A DNA stretch of 64,000 bases from contig NZ_JAHUZE010000003.1 of assembly GCF_019218265.1 (NCBI RefSeq), positions 62,001 through 126,000 on the forward strand, in the 5' to 3' direction. A program made the translations under genes and the position numbers. The stretch is from Maritimibacter dapengensis (lineage in GTDB: Bacteria > Pseudomonadota > Alphaproteobacteria > Rhodobacterales > Rhodobacteraceae). Under the pieces are notes generated by a model. The model was not told the DNA's origin and did no database searches. It was given only the letters and a program-made list of their open reading frames with translations. Below are positions 17,368 to 26,811 of this stretch, piece by piece (the stretch's first letter is position 1; each line of letters starts with the position of its first letter).

Positions 17368-19995
17368 CTATTCGGCAGCCTGCATGGGACGCGATTTTTC
17401 GAGCAGAAACGCGAGTTCGGCGCGGCAAGAGCCGCAATTCGTGCCGGCCTGCAGATGTGCACCGATCGCATCGACACTGGTCAAAGCCTGTTCTTCGATG
17501 GCCTGCACGATGGTATTCATGCCAACTCCGAAGCAGGAACAAATCGTGGGGCCCGGGTCGGGGCGATCTGCAGGAGCGCGTCCCGACAACACCGCGGGCG
17601 CTTCGGTTCCGGGCAAGGTGGCAATGTAATCGCGCGTCACCGCGGTCGGGCTGCGCGACACGAACAGGGCGGCGACGAGACGGCCCTCGGCGTGAAATGC
17701 GAACCGATGATTGCCGCGCTTCGGGTCGTCGACGATCTGAACCGCGGCATCCGTCGCGAAAAGGTCCCGCGCGAATTCTTCCCAATCATCCGGCTCTGCC
17801 TTGCCCGCCAATTCGGAACGGTAGCCTGCGTCGGTACGTGTGCGGGTCCAGTAGGGCGCGGTCGGGTGCAAATCGCCCGAACACACAGCGAACCCATACC
17901 ACCGCGCACGATATTCCGAGATGCTGACGGTGGACGCCTTGCTCTCCGGCTGGCCGGACACCGGGTCGCAAGCCCCCGCGACCAGCGCGTCAATCCGGGC
18001 AGAGGGGGCCGTTTCGCCGGTCCAGTGCATCGGGGCGAAGACCTCACCGGGGCGAACGGCGTCGGTGATCCGCGCACGCAGGATCGCGCTGCCGAGATCG
18101 TTCTCGACCCGGACCAGCGCAGCGGGTGACAGGCGAAGACGGGCGGCATCCTTGGGGTGAATTTCAAGGAAAGGCTCTGGCAAATGGGCGGACAGGCGCG
18201 ACGATTTCGCGGTGCGCGTCATGGTGTGCCACTGGTCGCGCAAGCGCCCGGTATTCAACACGAAGGGTCGCGCATCGCAGGGAGACGCGGCGGGGGCGCG
18301 GTGGTTGACGGCGAGCATCCGCGCTTTGCCATCCGGCGTGAAAAACCGCCCGTCACCGAAGAACCGGCCGCCCACCCGCGTCGCCGTGACCGGCCAGCGA
18401 ACAGGCGCGAGCGTATCGTATTCCTCGTCGGACAGATTTTGGAGCCCGGAGATGTCGAAGTCGCGACCGAACCTCGCGGCGAACCCCGAAAGGGCCGCGT
18501 ATTCGCGGAAGATTTCGGCGGGGCTCTGGTAATCGAATGCGGATTGCCAGCCCATGCGCCGCCCGACCTCGGCAAGGATCGCCCAATCGGGGCGCGCGTC
18601 GCCGGGCGCGGGGAGCACGGCACGTTGACGGCTGATCGTGCGGTCGGAATTGGTCACTGTGCCGGATTTTTCGGCCCACGCCGTCGCGGGCAGGAGAACA
18701 TTCGCAAGCCGCGCGGTATCCGTTCGTTCGGTCACATCCGACACCACGACGAAATCGCAACCGTCGATAGCGTCGCGCACCCGGTCGGCCTCGGGCATCG
18801 ACACCGCGGGGTTGGTGTGGATGATCCAGAGCGCCTTGATCCGGCCCTCGCCGACCGCGCGGAACATGTCGACGGCCTTGAGGCCGGCTGAAGTCGGAAC
18901 GGCAGGCGCCGACCAGAAACCCTGCACGGTCTGGCGATGTTCGGCATTTTCGATGTCGAGGTGGCAGGCGAGCATGTTGGCCAGCCCGCCGACTTCGCGC
19001 CCGCCCATTGCATTGGGCTGTCCTGTGACGGAAAACGGCCCCGTCCCCGGCTGGCCGATCCGCCCGGTGGCAAGGTGGCAGTTCAGGATCGCGTTGACCT
19101 TGTCACTCCCCGATGTGGATTGGTTCACGCCCTGGGAGAAAATCGTCACGACTTTTTCAGTGCCGCACCAGAGATCAAAAAACGCCGAGAGGTCGGTGTC
19201 GGACAGGCCCGTGACGGACAGGTCTTCGGACCGCGCAGTGGCGAGTGCTTCGTCCAGCCCTGTGACGTTTCCGGCAAAGTCGGCGTCGATCAGGCCGCGC
19301 TGCGCGATCTCGGACAGCAGCCCGTTGAACAACGCCACGTCCGAACCGGGTGCAAGCGCGAGATGCAGATCGGCCCCGTCGCAGGAGGCCGTTCGGCGCG
19401 GGTCGATGACGACGATCCTGGTTCCCCGGTTCTTCCTGGCCGCAAGGATGCGCTGGTAGAGCACTGGATGGCACCATGCGAGGTTCGATCCGGTCAGCAC
19501 GATCAGGTCGGCTTGCTCCAGGTCGTCATACGTGCCCGGCACAGTATCGGTCCCGAAGGCGCGTTTGTGTCCGGCAACGGTCGAGGCCATGCAAAGCCGC
19601 GAGTTCGTGTCGATGTTTGCCGTGCCGAAAAAGCCCTTGGCGAGCTTGTTGGCGACGTAATAATCCTCGGTCAGGAGCTGGCCAGACACATAGAGCGCCA
19701 CGCTGTCCGGGCCATACTCGGCGATGGTCGCGGCAAAGCGGGACGCGACGGTCCCAAGCGCGCTGTCCCAGTCGGCCGTTTCACCGTCGATTTTGGGTGA
19801 AAGCAGGCGGTCGTCCAGCCCGAGGGTCTGACCCAGTTGAGACCCTTTCGAACAGAGCTTGCCTCGGTTGGCGGGGTGATCCGGGTCGCCGCGTACGTCT
19901 AGCCCGCCCTGCCCGTCCGGGCGCAGGAGCACGCCGCAACCCACGCCACAATATGGGCAAGTCGAACGGGTCGTGGGGAGGCCCGCCCCGTCCAT
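17368..19995 (-). CDS. nasA: Assimilatory nitrate reductase, catalytic subunit
   Basis: 875 residues. The N-terminal [4Fe-4S] site is TCPYCGVGCGV with the fourth cysteine in GKLCSKGSQ. The molybdopterin oxidoreductase domains follow, and residues about 810-870 form a BFD-type [2Fe-2S] domain with TICSCFGVG and GTNCGSCRAE. It reduces nitrate to nitrite in the cytosol; there is no Tat signal. The C-terminal iron-sulfur domain is the usual electron entry in NasA-type enzymes. No separate NADH-dependent reductase subunit is encoded beside it. Its start overlaps the nirD stop by one base (TGATG). Confidence 0.95.
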   Translation of the reverse strand: MDGAGLPTTRSTCPYCGVGCGVLLRPDGQGGLDVRGDPDHPANRGKLCSKGSQLGQTLGLDDRLLSPKIDGETADWDSALGTVASRFAATIAEYGPDSVALYVSGQLLTEDYYVANKLAKGFFGTANIDTNSRLCMASTVAGHKRAFGTDTVPGTYDDLEQADLIVLTGSNLAWCHPVLYQRILAARKNRGTRIVVIDPRRTASCDGADLHLALAPGSDVALFNGLLSEIAQRGLIDADFAGNVTGLDEALATARSEDLSVTGLSDTDLSAFFDLWCGTEKVVTIFSQGVNQSTSGSDKVNAILNCHLATGRIGQPGTGPFSVTGQPNAMGGREVGGLANMLACHLDIENAEHRQTVQGFWSAPAVPTSAGLKAVDMFRAVGEGRIKALWIIHTNPAVSMPEADRVRDAIDGCDFVVVSDVTERTDTARLANVLLPATAWAEKSGTVTNSDRTISRQRAVLPAPGDARPDWAILAEVGRRMGWQSAFDYQSPAEIFREYAALSGFAARFGRDFDISGLQNLSDEEYDTLAPVRWPVTATRVGGRFFGDGRFFTPDGKARMLAVNHRAPAASPCDARPFVLNTGRLRDQWHTMTRTAKSSRLSAHLPEPFLEIHPKDAARLRLSPAALVRVENDLGSAILRARITDAVRPGEVFAPMHWTGETAPSARIDALVAGACDPVSGQPESKASTVSISEYRARWYGFAVCSGDLHPTAPYWTRTRTDAGYRSELAGKAEPDDWEEFARDLFATDAAVQIVDDPKRGNHRFAFHAEGRLVAALFVSRSPTAVTRDYIATLPGTEAPAVLSGRAPADRPDPGPTICSCFGVGMNTIVQAIEEQALTSVDAIGAHLQAGTNCGSCRAELAFLLEKSRPMQAAE

Positions 19996-20327
19996 CAGGC
20001 GGCGTCTTTCGCGGCGAGGGCCGAAGCGTCCAGCAGGAGCCTGCCATCCTCGATGCGGATCGGATAGGTCGCGATGCGGCCTTCGTCGGCACCCTGCGCT
20101 TCTCCGGTTTCCAGGCTGAACACCCAGTTGTGCAGGGGGCAGGTCACCTTGTTTCCGTGAACGATCCCCTCCGAGAGCGGCCCGCCCTTGTGCGGGCAGG
20201 AATTCGAGGCGGCGAACACTTCGTCACCCGATGTGCGAAAGACGGCGACGCAGCCTACGGGCGTCTTGACCAGCCGTGCGCCCCGTTCGGGAATGTCGTC
20301 GATGGTTCCGATGTCGATCCAGTTCAT
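19995..20327 (-). CDS. nirD: Nitrite reductase small subunit NirD, Rieske type
   Basis: 110 residues. The Rieske ligands are intact: Cys44 and His46 in NSCPHKGGPL, Cys63 and His66 in VTCPLHNW, so it should carry a [2Fe-2S] centre. E. coli NirD lacks such ligands. It partners NirB in six-electron reduction of nitrite to ammonium. Two adjacent ATGs (20330, 20327) follow GGAGGT; the second has the better 6-base spacing. The longer open frame upstream is the end of a different small ORF. Confidence 0.92.
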   Translation of the reverse strand: MNWIDIGTIDDIPERGARLVKTPVGCVAVFRTSGDEVFAASNSCPHKGGPLSEGIVHGNKVTCPLHNWVFSLETGEAQGADEGRIATYPIRIEDGRLLLDASALAAKDAA

Positions 20328-20443
20328 CATGAGACCTCCGTTTCGATAGGTTGGTTGCCCGCCCCGACTTCGGGCAGGGGCCACTTGGCCAGCGCGCCAA
20401 GCAGGCCCGCATCATGACCGGATCGGGAGCGGCAGCTCTTCAT
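20327..20443 (-). CDS. Small ORF between nirB and nirD (38 residues)
   Basis: A 38-codon frame that begins in an ATGA overlap with the nirB stop and ends in a TGA touching the nirD start. Its ATG sits 7 bases after GGAGG. The product starts MKSCRSRSGHDAGLLGALAK and contains KWPLPEVGAGNQ; it has no membrane segment or known motif. Coupling at both ends and a good ribosome site argue that it is translated. It could be a genuine small protein or a leader that carries ribosomes from nirB to nirD. I do not recognise it. Confidence 0.4.
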   Translation of the reverse strand: MKSCRSRSGHDAGLLGALAKWPLPEVGAGNQPIETEVS

Positions 20444-22866
20444 TCGGCGGCCTCCAAAGTCAGGTCGGCAAGCGGCGTATAGCGTTCGGATTTTGCGACT
20501 TCCGCCGCCCAGGGATCGGTGCGATAGACGGATTGCGACAGTTCGAACCGCGCGTTCAGGGCGCGGCGCGTGTCGGCATCCGAGAGATGTTCGACGATCC
20601 AGTTCAACCCGACCTTGGCGACCCATTTGTAGGGCCGATCCAGATATTTCGCGCCTTCGCGATAGAGCTGGATGAAAGCCACGGTCCATTCCAGCACCTC
20701 GTCCTCGGTTTTGACCGTGGCGAGAGGTTCGGTCTCCTTGACTTCCATCCCGGCGGCACCCGCGACCGAAATCTGATAGCCGCTGTCGACACATACGATG
20801 CCCACATCCTTGCACGTCGCCTCGGCACAATTTCGCGGGCAGCCAGAGACACCGAGTTTGACCTTGTGCGGTGTCCAGGACCCCCAGAGCAGCTTCTCGA
20901 GCTTGATTCCAAGCCCCGTGCTGTCCTGCGTGCCGAACCGGCACCAATCCGATCCCACGCAGGTCTTGACCGTTCGCAGACCCTTTGAATACGCATGGCC
21001 CGAGACCATTCCGGCCTCGTTCAGGTCGCGCCAGATATGCGGCAGGTCCTCTTTCGTGATACCGAGCAGGTCGATGCGCTGGCCACCCGTGACCTTGACG
21101 GCCGCGCCGTATTTCTCGGCCGCATCCGCGATCGCACGCAATTCGGCCGCATCGGTCATCCCGCCCCACATCCGGGGCATGACAGAGTAAGTCCCGTCCT
21201 TCTGGATATTGGCGTGGTTTCGTTCGTTGACGAACCGCGATTGCGGGTCGTCCTGATACTCGATCGGCCAATCGGCCAGCAGGTAATAATTCACAGCAGG
21301 TCGGCAAACGTGGCAACCGTTCAGCGTCTTCCAGCCCAGTTCCTGCCAGACCGCTTCTTGCGATTTCAGCTCCTGCGACTTGATGAGCCGCCGGACGTCC
21401 TCGTGGGTGAGGTCGCAGCAGCCGCAGATCGGCTGCGCGGTGGGCATCTGGAACCCGTCACCCAAGGTAACTGCGAGCACCTGTTCGACGAGCCCCGTGC
21501 AAGTGCCGCAAGACGCGCTTGCCTTGGTCGTCGCGCGCAAGGCGCCGAGGTCGGTCGCGCCGCCGTCAATCGCCGCCACGATATCGCCTTTGCATACGCC
21601 GTTGCAGCCGCAGATCTCCGCCTCAGGCGGCAACGCTGCAACGGCTGACAGAGGGTCCGCAGTGTCGCCCCCCAGAAAACCCGGCCCGAAAATCAGCGTC
21701 TCGCGGATGTCCGAGATATCCTCGCCATCCTTGATCAGCCCGAAGAACCAGTTTCCGTCCGCCGTGTCACCGTACATCACAGCGCCCACGAGCGTGTCGT
21801 TCTCGATCACGAGACGTTTGTAAACGCCGCGCGCCGGATCACGGAAAACGATGTCTTCACGCCCTTCGCCTTCGGCGAAATCCCCGGCGGAGAACAGGTC
21901 GCAGCCCGTGACCTTGAGCTTGGTCGACAGTTCACGCATGGCAAATGTGGCCTCACCGCCGGTCAGCGTCGCAGCCAAGACCTTGGCCTGATCGTAGAGC
22001 GGCGCAACGAGTCCAAAGAGATTGCCCTCGAATTCGACGCATTCCCCGAGCGCAAAGACGCTCGGGTCGCTGGTGCGCATCTGCGCATCCACTTCGATTG
22101 CGCGCCCACAAGCGAGGCCGCATTCCTGCGCCAGCGACACCGCGGGGCGGATACCCACCGCCATGACGACGATGTCGCAGGGAAGTTCGGTGCCGTCGGC
22201 AAGGTTCACCTGTTCGGCCCTGCCGTTCCCGACGATCTCTTTCGACTGCGCTTCCAGGATCACGTTGATCCCGCGGCGTTCAAGGTCCTTCTTGAGCAGA
22301 TACCCTGCAGCAGGATCCAGTTGCCGCTCCATGAGGTGCGTGGCGATGTGCAGGACGGTCACGTCCATTCCACGCAGACGCAACGCCGCAGCCGCTTCCA
22401 ATCCCAAAAGCCCGCCACCGATTACAACGGCACGACTGCCCGGCTTTCCGGCGGCCTCGATCATTGCGCCGGTGTCTTCCAGGTCGCGGAATGTGACGAC
22501 GCCGGGCAGATCATGCCCTGGCATCGGGATGATGAACGCGTTGGAGCCGGTCGCGAAGATCAGTTGATCGTAAGGCACTTCGCCTTTCTCGCCGACCACC
22601 ACTTTGCGTGCGCGATCCACTTCCACGACCTTTTCGCCGAAGCGGCACGTGACACCGTTTGCTTCATACCAATCGGCGTCGTGAGTGACGATTTCCTCGT
22701 ATGTTTTCTCGCCGGACAGAACCGGCGACAGCATGATGCGGTTGTAATTGCCGCGCGGTTCGGCATTGAACAGCGTGATGTCGAATGCCCCCGGCGCAGC
22801 TTCGAGCAGGTGCTCGATTGCGCGGCCCGAAGCCATGCCGGCACCTATGATGACGAGTTTCTGCAT
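20440..22866 (-). CDS. nirB: NAD(P)H-dependent nitrite reductase large subunit NirB
   Basis: 808 residues. The order is: FAD/NADH domain (opening MQKLVIIGAGMASGRAIEHL, second GGGLLGLEAA motif near 150), two BFD-like [2Fe-2S] segments (GCNGVCKGD with SCGTCTG; PICGCCDLT), then the sulfite/nitrite reductase core with siroheme/[4Fe-4S] cysteines in CVGSDWCRFG and GVSGCPRNCAEATC. It reduces nitrite to ammonium in the cytosol with NirD. Part of the long minus-strand nitrate operon. Confidence 0.96.
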   Translation of the reverse strand: MQKLVIIGAGMASGRAIEHLLEAAPGAFDITLFNAEPRGNYNRIMLSPVLSGEKTYEEIVTHDADWYEANGVTCRFGEKVVEVDRARKVVVGEKGEVPYDQLIFATGSNAFIIPMPGHDLPGVVTFRDLEDTGAMIEAAGKPGSRAVVIGGGLLGLEAAAALRLRGMDVTVLHIATHLMERQLDPAAGYLLKKDLERRGINVILEAQSKEIVGNGRAEQVNLADGTELPCDIVVMAVGIRPAVSLAQECGLACGRAIEVDAQMRTSDPSVFALGECVEFEGNLFGLVAPLYDQAKVLAATLTGGEATFAMRELSTKLKVTGCDLFSAGDFAEGEGREDIVFRDPARGVYKRLVIENDTLVGAVMYGDTADGNWFFGLIKDGEDISDIRETLIFGPGFLGGDTADPLSAVAALPPEAEICGCNGVCKGDIVAAIDGGATDLGALRATTKASASCGTCTGLVEQVLAVTLGDGFQMPTAQPICGCCDLTHEDVRRLIKSQELKSQEAVWQELGWKTLNGCHVCRPAVNYYLLADWPIEYQDDPQSRFVNERNHANIQKDGTYSVMPRMWGGMTDAAELRAIADAAEKYGAAVKVTGGQRIDLLGITKEDLPHIWRDLNEAGMVSGHAYSKGLRTVKTCVGSDWCRFGTQDSTGLGIKLEKLLWGSWTPHKVKLGVSGCPRNCAEATCKDVGIVCVDSGYQISVAGAAGMEVKETEPLATVKTEDEVLEWTVAFIQLYREGAKYLDRPYKWVAKVGLNWIVEHLSDADTRRALNARFELSQSVYRTDPWAAEVAKSERYTPLADLTLEAAE

Positions 22867-22886
22867 GATGCTCTCCCTGCTTCCCG

Positions 22887-23828
22887 TCAGACGTACCAGG
22901 CGACGATGTGCGCAATGTCGCCGTCGCCATAGATCGGAAGGGCGACCATCGTGTCGTACCCTTCGGTGAATTTGGGGGTGCCGGAGACGATGACCGGAAG
23001 GCCGGTTGCCAGCACTTTGCCAATGTTGCCCTGGTTCCGCGCGGCGGTGCGGGGCGCGGAAATGTTTTCGTCGGTCCAGAGCGGTCCATTGCGTTCGCAG
23101 ACCCCATCGACCAGCACCGCACCGCCAGCTTTGCCGACCTTCTGCCGTCGCGCGTCCCAGATCTCGAAACGCCGTGCAATCGGGGTGCCGCGTGCGGACA
23201 GAAGTGTCAGGACGAAGGTCGCGCCATCTGGAACAGGAACCGGCAGGCCAAGCCCGGTGGTGAGCCCCGCCTTGCCCGCGCTGTCGGCGCGGATAAAGCG
23301 ATAGCCGGCGCCGAGGTCACGGAACAGCATGGGCGTGTCGGAGGACCAGACCCCGCCGGGAAGCCCCTGCCCTATGGGAAAATGCGTATGCCGGCTGACC
23401 CATTCAAAATGCTTGGCGGCGCCATAGTAGCCGTCTTTCAGCATCAAGAGCTTGTCGGTCTCTTCCCAGACTTCGATCGCGCCGACATGTTCGTCGTCGT
23501 CGCCGCACAATACGACAAGCACCGCCATGAGCGTCTTGCCGTCGAAGACCGGGATCGCGACGGCGGCTGTCAGGCCGGCCTCGGTGGCAACCTCGGTGCG
23601 TTTGAAATACGAACCGTCGAATTCCTTGAGCACCACGGGGCTTCCTTCAGCCCAGGCTTTGCCCGGCAGTCCCTCACCCAGCGCGAAGCTTTCGCGGACA
23701 GAGGCCGCTTCGAATGCGCCAAGGTCGCCATAGCTGCCACCCCCGTGGATGAGCGTATCCCCGTCCGGCACCCAGATTTCAGAAACCTGGATGAAGGTTC
23801 GGGTTTTCTCTTCGATCGCGACATCCAT
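22887..23828 (-). CDS. Tandem GAF-like domain protein in the nitrate operon
   Basis: 313 residues made of two similar GAF-like halves. Each half carries an EGLPG or QGLPG block followed by a W (EGLPGKAWAEGSPV; QGLPGGVWSSDTP) and a GLTA or GLTTG strand. A third partial GAF-like unit closes the protein (NIGKVLATGLPVIVSG). There is no output domain, so it is probably a ligand sensor that acts on a partner. AAAGGAGG seven bases before the ATG at 23828 decides the start; an open frame reaches further upstream to 23903. It lies between the transporter ATPase and nirB, so nitrate, nitrite or redox sensing is plausible but unproven. Confidence 0.75.
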   Translation of the reverse strand: MDVAIEEKTRTFIQVSEIWVPDGDTLIHGGGSYGDLGAFEAASVRESFALGEGLPGKAWAEGSPVVLKEFDGSYFKRTEVATEAGLTAAVAIPVFDGKTLMAVLVVLCGDDDEHVGAIEVWEETDKLLMLKDGYYGAAKHFEWVSRHTHFPIGQGLPGGVWSSDTPMLFRDLGAGYRFIRADSAGKAGLTTGLGLPVPVPDGATFVLTLLSARGTPIARRFEIWDARRQKVGKAGGAVLVDGVCERNGPLWTDENISAPRTAARNQGNIGKVLATGLPVIVSGTPKFTEGYDTMVALPIYGDGDIAHIVAWYV

Positions 23829-23913
23829 CATGCCGCCTCCTTTCCAATACTCGGGCTCTGAGCCCTGACGACCGCCTTCGATGACCCTGAGAACCACACT
23901 CATCTCAGGGCCT

Positions 23914-25611
23914 TCAGGCGGCCTTTTGCGAACCGGGCTTTGCGGGTGCTTTCGCCGTTTCCGACTTGCCCTGTTTTCCGTGCTCGTATTCCTCGAGGAA
24001 ATTCAGCACCTGCTCGCGGTAAAGGTAGTAATCGGGGTGTTCGAGAAGCGCCTTGCGGGTGCGTGGGCGGGGCAGATCGACGTTGGTGATCTGGCCGATC
24101 GTGGCCTGCGGCCCGTTCGTCATCATCACCACGCGGTCAGCGAGAAGGATCGCTTCGTCGACGTCGTGCGTCACGCAGATCGCGGTGACCTTCGTACGGT
24201 CCCAGACCTCCATCAGCACCTCCTGGAGTTCCCATCTGGTCAGGCTGTCGAGCATCCCGAAGGGTTCGTCGAGCAAGAGCAGTTTCGGGGACAGGGCAAA
24301 GGCGCGGGCGATGCCGACACGTTGGCGCATTCCGTTGGACATATCCGATGCGGATTTGTCCATCGCGTCGCCAAGTCCGACACGCTCAAGGTAATAATCG
24401 ACCACGTCCTGGCGCTCGGCCCGCGATGCTTTCGGATAGACCTTGTCCACCCCGATCGCCACGTTCTCGCGCGCCGACAGCCAGGGGAACAGGTTCGGCG
24501 ACTGGAACACGACGGCGCGCTCGGGGTCGGCTTCGACCACCTCTTTACCATCAAGAATGATCCCGCCCTTGGAGATCGCGTTCAAGCCGGCGGTCATTGT
24601 CAAAACAGTAGACTTGCCGCAGCCCGAGTGACCAATCAGCGAGATGAACTCGCCCTTCTTCACGTTGAGGTCGAAATCCTCGACCACGGTGAGCGGACCT
24701 TTGGGGGTCGGATAAATTTTGTGTATCCTGGAGAACTCCAGATATTTGTCCTCGAGCCGCGACGCGGCTGCCTCTGCTACTGCGGTCGGCAGGTTGTGTA
24801 TCGCGGTGACGTTCGGAAGCTGGCGGGAGCCTTCGGTCTTTGCTTCGATTCCGACATCCATCAAATATTTCGTCACCTCGGCGCGCAGTTTCTTGAACGT
24901 GTCGTCATGGTTCATTTCGCCCCGGTTGCGGGGGCGTTCGAGATCCACCTTGAACTCGCGGCCCAGCGTTCCGTCCGGGTTCAGCGCGATGATGCGATCA
25001 GCCAGCAAAATGGCTTCGTCCACATCGTTGGTGATCAGCACGCAGGTTTTCTTGTCGGCCTGCCAGATCGCCTCGATCTCGTCGCCCAAGTTGGCGCGGG
25101 TCAGCGCGTCGAGCGCCGAAAGCGGTTCATCGAGCAAGAGCACTTCGGGGTTCATGGCGAGGGCACGGGCCACGTTCACGCGCTGGCGCATGCCGCCCGA
25201 CAACTCCGCAGGGCGGCGGCCGACGGCATGGGACAGACCGACCATCTTGATGTAATGGGCGACCTTTTCCTCTTTCTCGGCCTTCGGCATCTTCGGAAAG
25301 ACCGCTTCGAGCGCCAGCATGACATTGCCATGAACCGTGAGCCACGGCATGAGCGAGTAGTTCTGGAAGATCACGCCACGCTCGGGTCCGGGGCCCTCGA
25401 TCCTTTCGCCTTTGAAGGTCACTGCTCCCGAGGTCGGAAATTCCAGCCCCGCCATGAGGTTGATGAGGGTGGTCTTGCCGGTGCCCGAAAACCCGAGGAG
25501 CACGAGGAACTCTCCTTCCTCGACCGCCAGATCGACGTTCTGGAGAACCGGGGTTTCTTCGGTGCCTTGCCCGAAAGACTTTGAGACGTTCTTGAATTCG
25601 ATCACGGACAT
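23914..25611 (-). CDS. Nitrate ABC transporter ATPase with two fused ATP-binding domains (NrtC/NrtD-like)
   Basis: 565 residues carrying two full nucleotide-binding domains. Domain 1 (about 1-240) has Walker A GFSGTGKTT, signature LSGGMRQRV, Walker B LLLDEPLSALD and an Asn at the switch position (LITNDVDE, where His is usual). Domain 2 (about 300-530) has Walker A GHSGCGKST, signature MSNGMRQRV (off the LSGGQ consensus) and a normal CVTHDVDE switch. One chain thus supplies both sites, and the two sites are unequal. The start is the ATG at 25611; upstream open frame belongs to the overlapping permease region in another frame. Confidence 0.9.
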   Translation of the reverse strand: MSVIEFKNVSKSFGQGTEETPVLQNVDLAVEEGEFLVLLGFSGTGKTTLINLMAGLEFPTSGAVTFKGERIEGPGPERGVIFQNYSLMPWLTVHGNVMLALEAVFPKMPKAEKEEKVAHYIKMVGLSHAVGRRPAELSGGMRQRVNVARALAMNPEVLLLDEPLSALDALTRANLGDEIEAIWQADKKTCVLITNDVDEAILLADRIIALNPDGTLGREFKVDLERPRNRGEMNHDDTFKKLRAEVTKYLMDVGIEAKTEGSRQLPNVTAIHNLPTAVAEAAASRLEDKYLEFSRIHKIYPTPKGPLTVVEDFDLNVKKGEFISLIGHSGCGKSTVLTMTAGLNAISKGGIILDGKEVVEADPERAVVFQSPNLFPWLSARENVAIGVDKVYPKASRAERQDVVDYYLERVGLGDAMDKSASDMSNGMRQRVGIARAFALSPKLLLLDEPFGMLDSLTRWELQEVLMEVWDRTKVTAICVTHDVDEAILLADRVVMMTNGPQATIGQITNVDLPRPRTRKALLEHPDYYLYREQVLNFLEEYEHGKQGKSETAKAPAKPGSQKAA

Positions 25612-25616
25612 GGGGC

Positions 25617-26702
25617 TCACCGATTGTTCGAGAAGGTAAAGAGCGACTGGAGCGCGAACATCACGCGGTCGAGCAGGAAGCCGATGATCCCGATGGTGAA
25701 CACGGCGACCATGATCCGGGCGAGCGACTGGGATGAGCCGTTCTGGAATTCGTCCCAGACAAACTTCCCAAGACCCGGGTTCTGGGCCAGCATCTCGGCC
25801 GCGATGAGGACCATCCAACCGACGCCCAGCGACAGGCGCAGGCCAGTGAAGATCAGCGGGAGAGCGGACGGCAGCACGAGCTTGGTGATCTTTGTCCAGG
25901 TGTTCATCTTGAGCACCTTGGAGACCGAGACGAGATCCTTGTCGATCGAAGCCACACCCAGCGAGGTGTTGATCAAAGTCGGCCAGAGTGAACAGAGCGT
26001 CACGGTGATGGCCGAAATGATGAAGCTTTTGGGAAAGAGACCCGAGGTGCCTTCGGCGGCGACGGCCGATACGATCATCGTGACAATCGGGAGCCACGCC
26101 AACGGCGACACGGGCTTGAAGATCTGGACGAGCGGGTTAACGGCGGCGTTGGCCGTGCGCGAAAGGCCCGCGAGGATACCGATCGGAATGGCGATGAGCG
26201 ACCCGATCAGGAACCCGAAGAAAACGGTCTGGATCGAGGTCCAGATCTGGTCGTAGTAACTAGGCGCACCGGTGAAGGGGATGTCCTTTACCTTATCAGT
26301 CTCGCCCGCGTCGATGTAACGCTGGTTGCGCGCGTCCACGCGTTCACGGTGTGTCTGCTCCTTCACCGCCTTCTCACGCGAGTCTTCGTGCAGCGAAACG
26401 ACCTCCTGCCAGACCTGCACGGGTCCGGGGATCGCGCCAAGAGAGGTCTGAACTTTTGGCGCAAGCACGCCCCAAGCCACGAGGAAAACTGCGATAGCGA
26501 CGAGCGGAACACCGAGAAGCTGCCAGATCTCCTTACCCTGCGCTCGAGGGTTGTCACCCGCCAATGCCTTCAGGATCGGGGTGATCCAGGCAAGGCCGAG
26601 AACCTTGAAATAATTGTCCGCCTTGTTGATGCGGGTGAACATGCGGGCCCGACGCGCTTCCCGCGCTTCATCGGCTGCGAAATTGGGATCGACGGTGGTC
26701 AT
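25617..26702 (-). CDS. nrtB: Nitrate ABC transporter permease NrtB
   Basis: 361 residues with an N-terminal cytoplasmic stretch, a membrane helix at about 85-105 and five or more helices in the second half. The ABC contact loop is KVLKMNTWTKITKLVLPSAL (about 265-285). A periplasmic loop of about 75 residues follows the first helix, longer than in sulfonate permeases. It forms the nitrate channel with the ATPase gene five bases downstream. Confidence 0.92.
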   Translation of the reverse strand: MTTVDPNFAADEAREARRARMFTRINKADNYFKVLGLAWITPILKALAGDNPRAQGKEIWQLLGVPLVAIAVFLVAWGVLAPKVQTSLGAIPGPVQVWQEVVSLHEDSREKAVKEQTHRERVDARNQRYIDAGETDKVKDIPFTGAPSYYDQIWTSIQTVFFGFLIGSLIAIPIGILAGLSRTANAAVNPLVQIFKPVSPLAWLPIVTMIVSAVAAEGTSGLFPKSFIISAITVTLCSLWPTLINTSLGVASIDKDLVSVSKVLKMNTWTKITKLVLPSALPLIFTGLRLSLGVGWMVLIAAEMLAQNPGLGKFVWDEFQNGSSQSLARIMVAVFTIGIIGFLLDRVMFALQSLFTFSNNR

Positions 26703-26737
26703 GGTCTCGTCCTCGAAGGAAGTGTTTGGTCAGGAGG

Positions 26738-26805
26738 GGAGCCGCCCGTCCAAGCCATTGTCTCGTCTTCACGTGGACGCGGCAGTGGAGGGGATGAGCG
26801 GCTCC
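26738..26805 (-). other. Long intercistronic hairpin between nrtA and nrtB
   Basis: GGAGCCGC (26738-26745) pairs with GCGGCTCC (26798-26805), and inside it CGTCCA pairs with TGGACG. No T-run follows on the minus strand. Such a structure after a binding-protein gene usually stabilises that part of the message. Confidence 0.5.
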
Positions 26806-26811
26806 TGTTCG

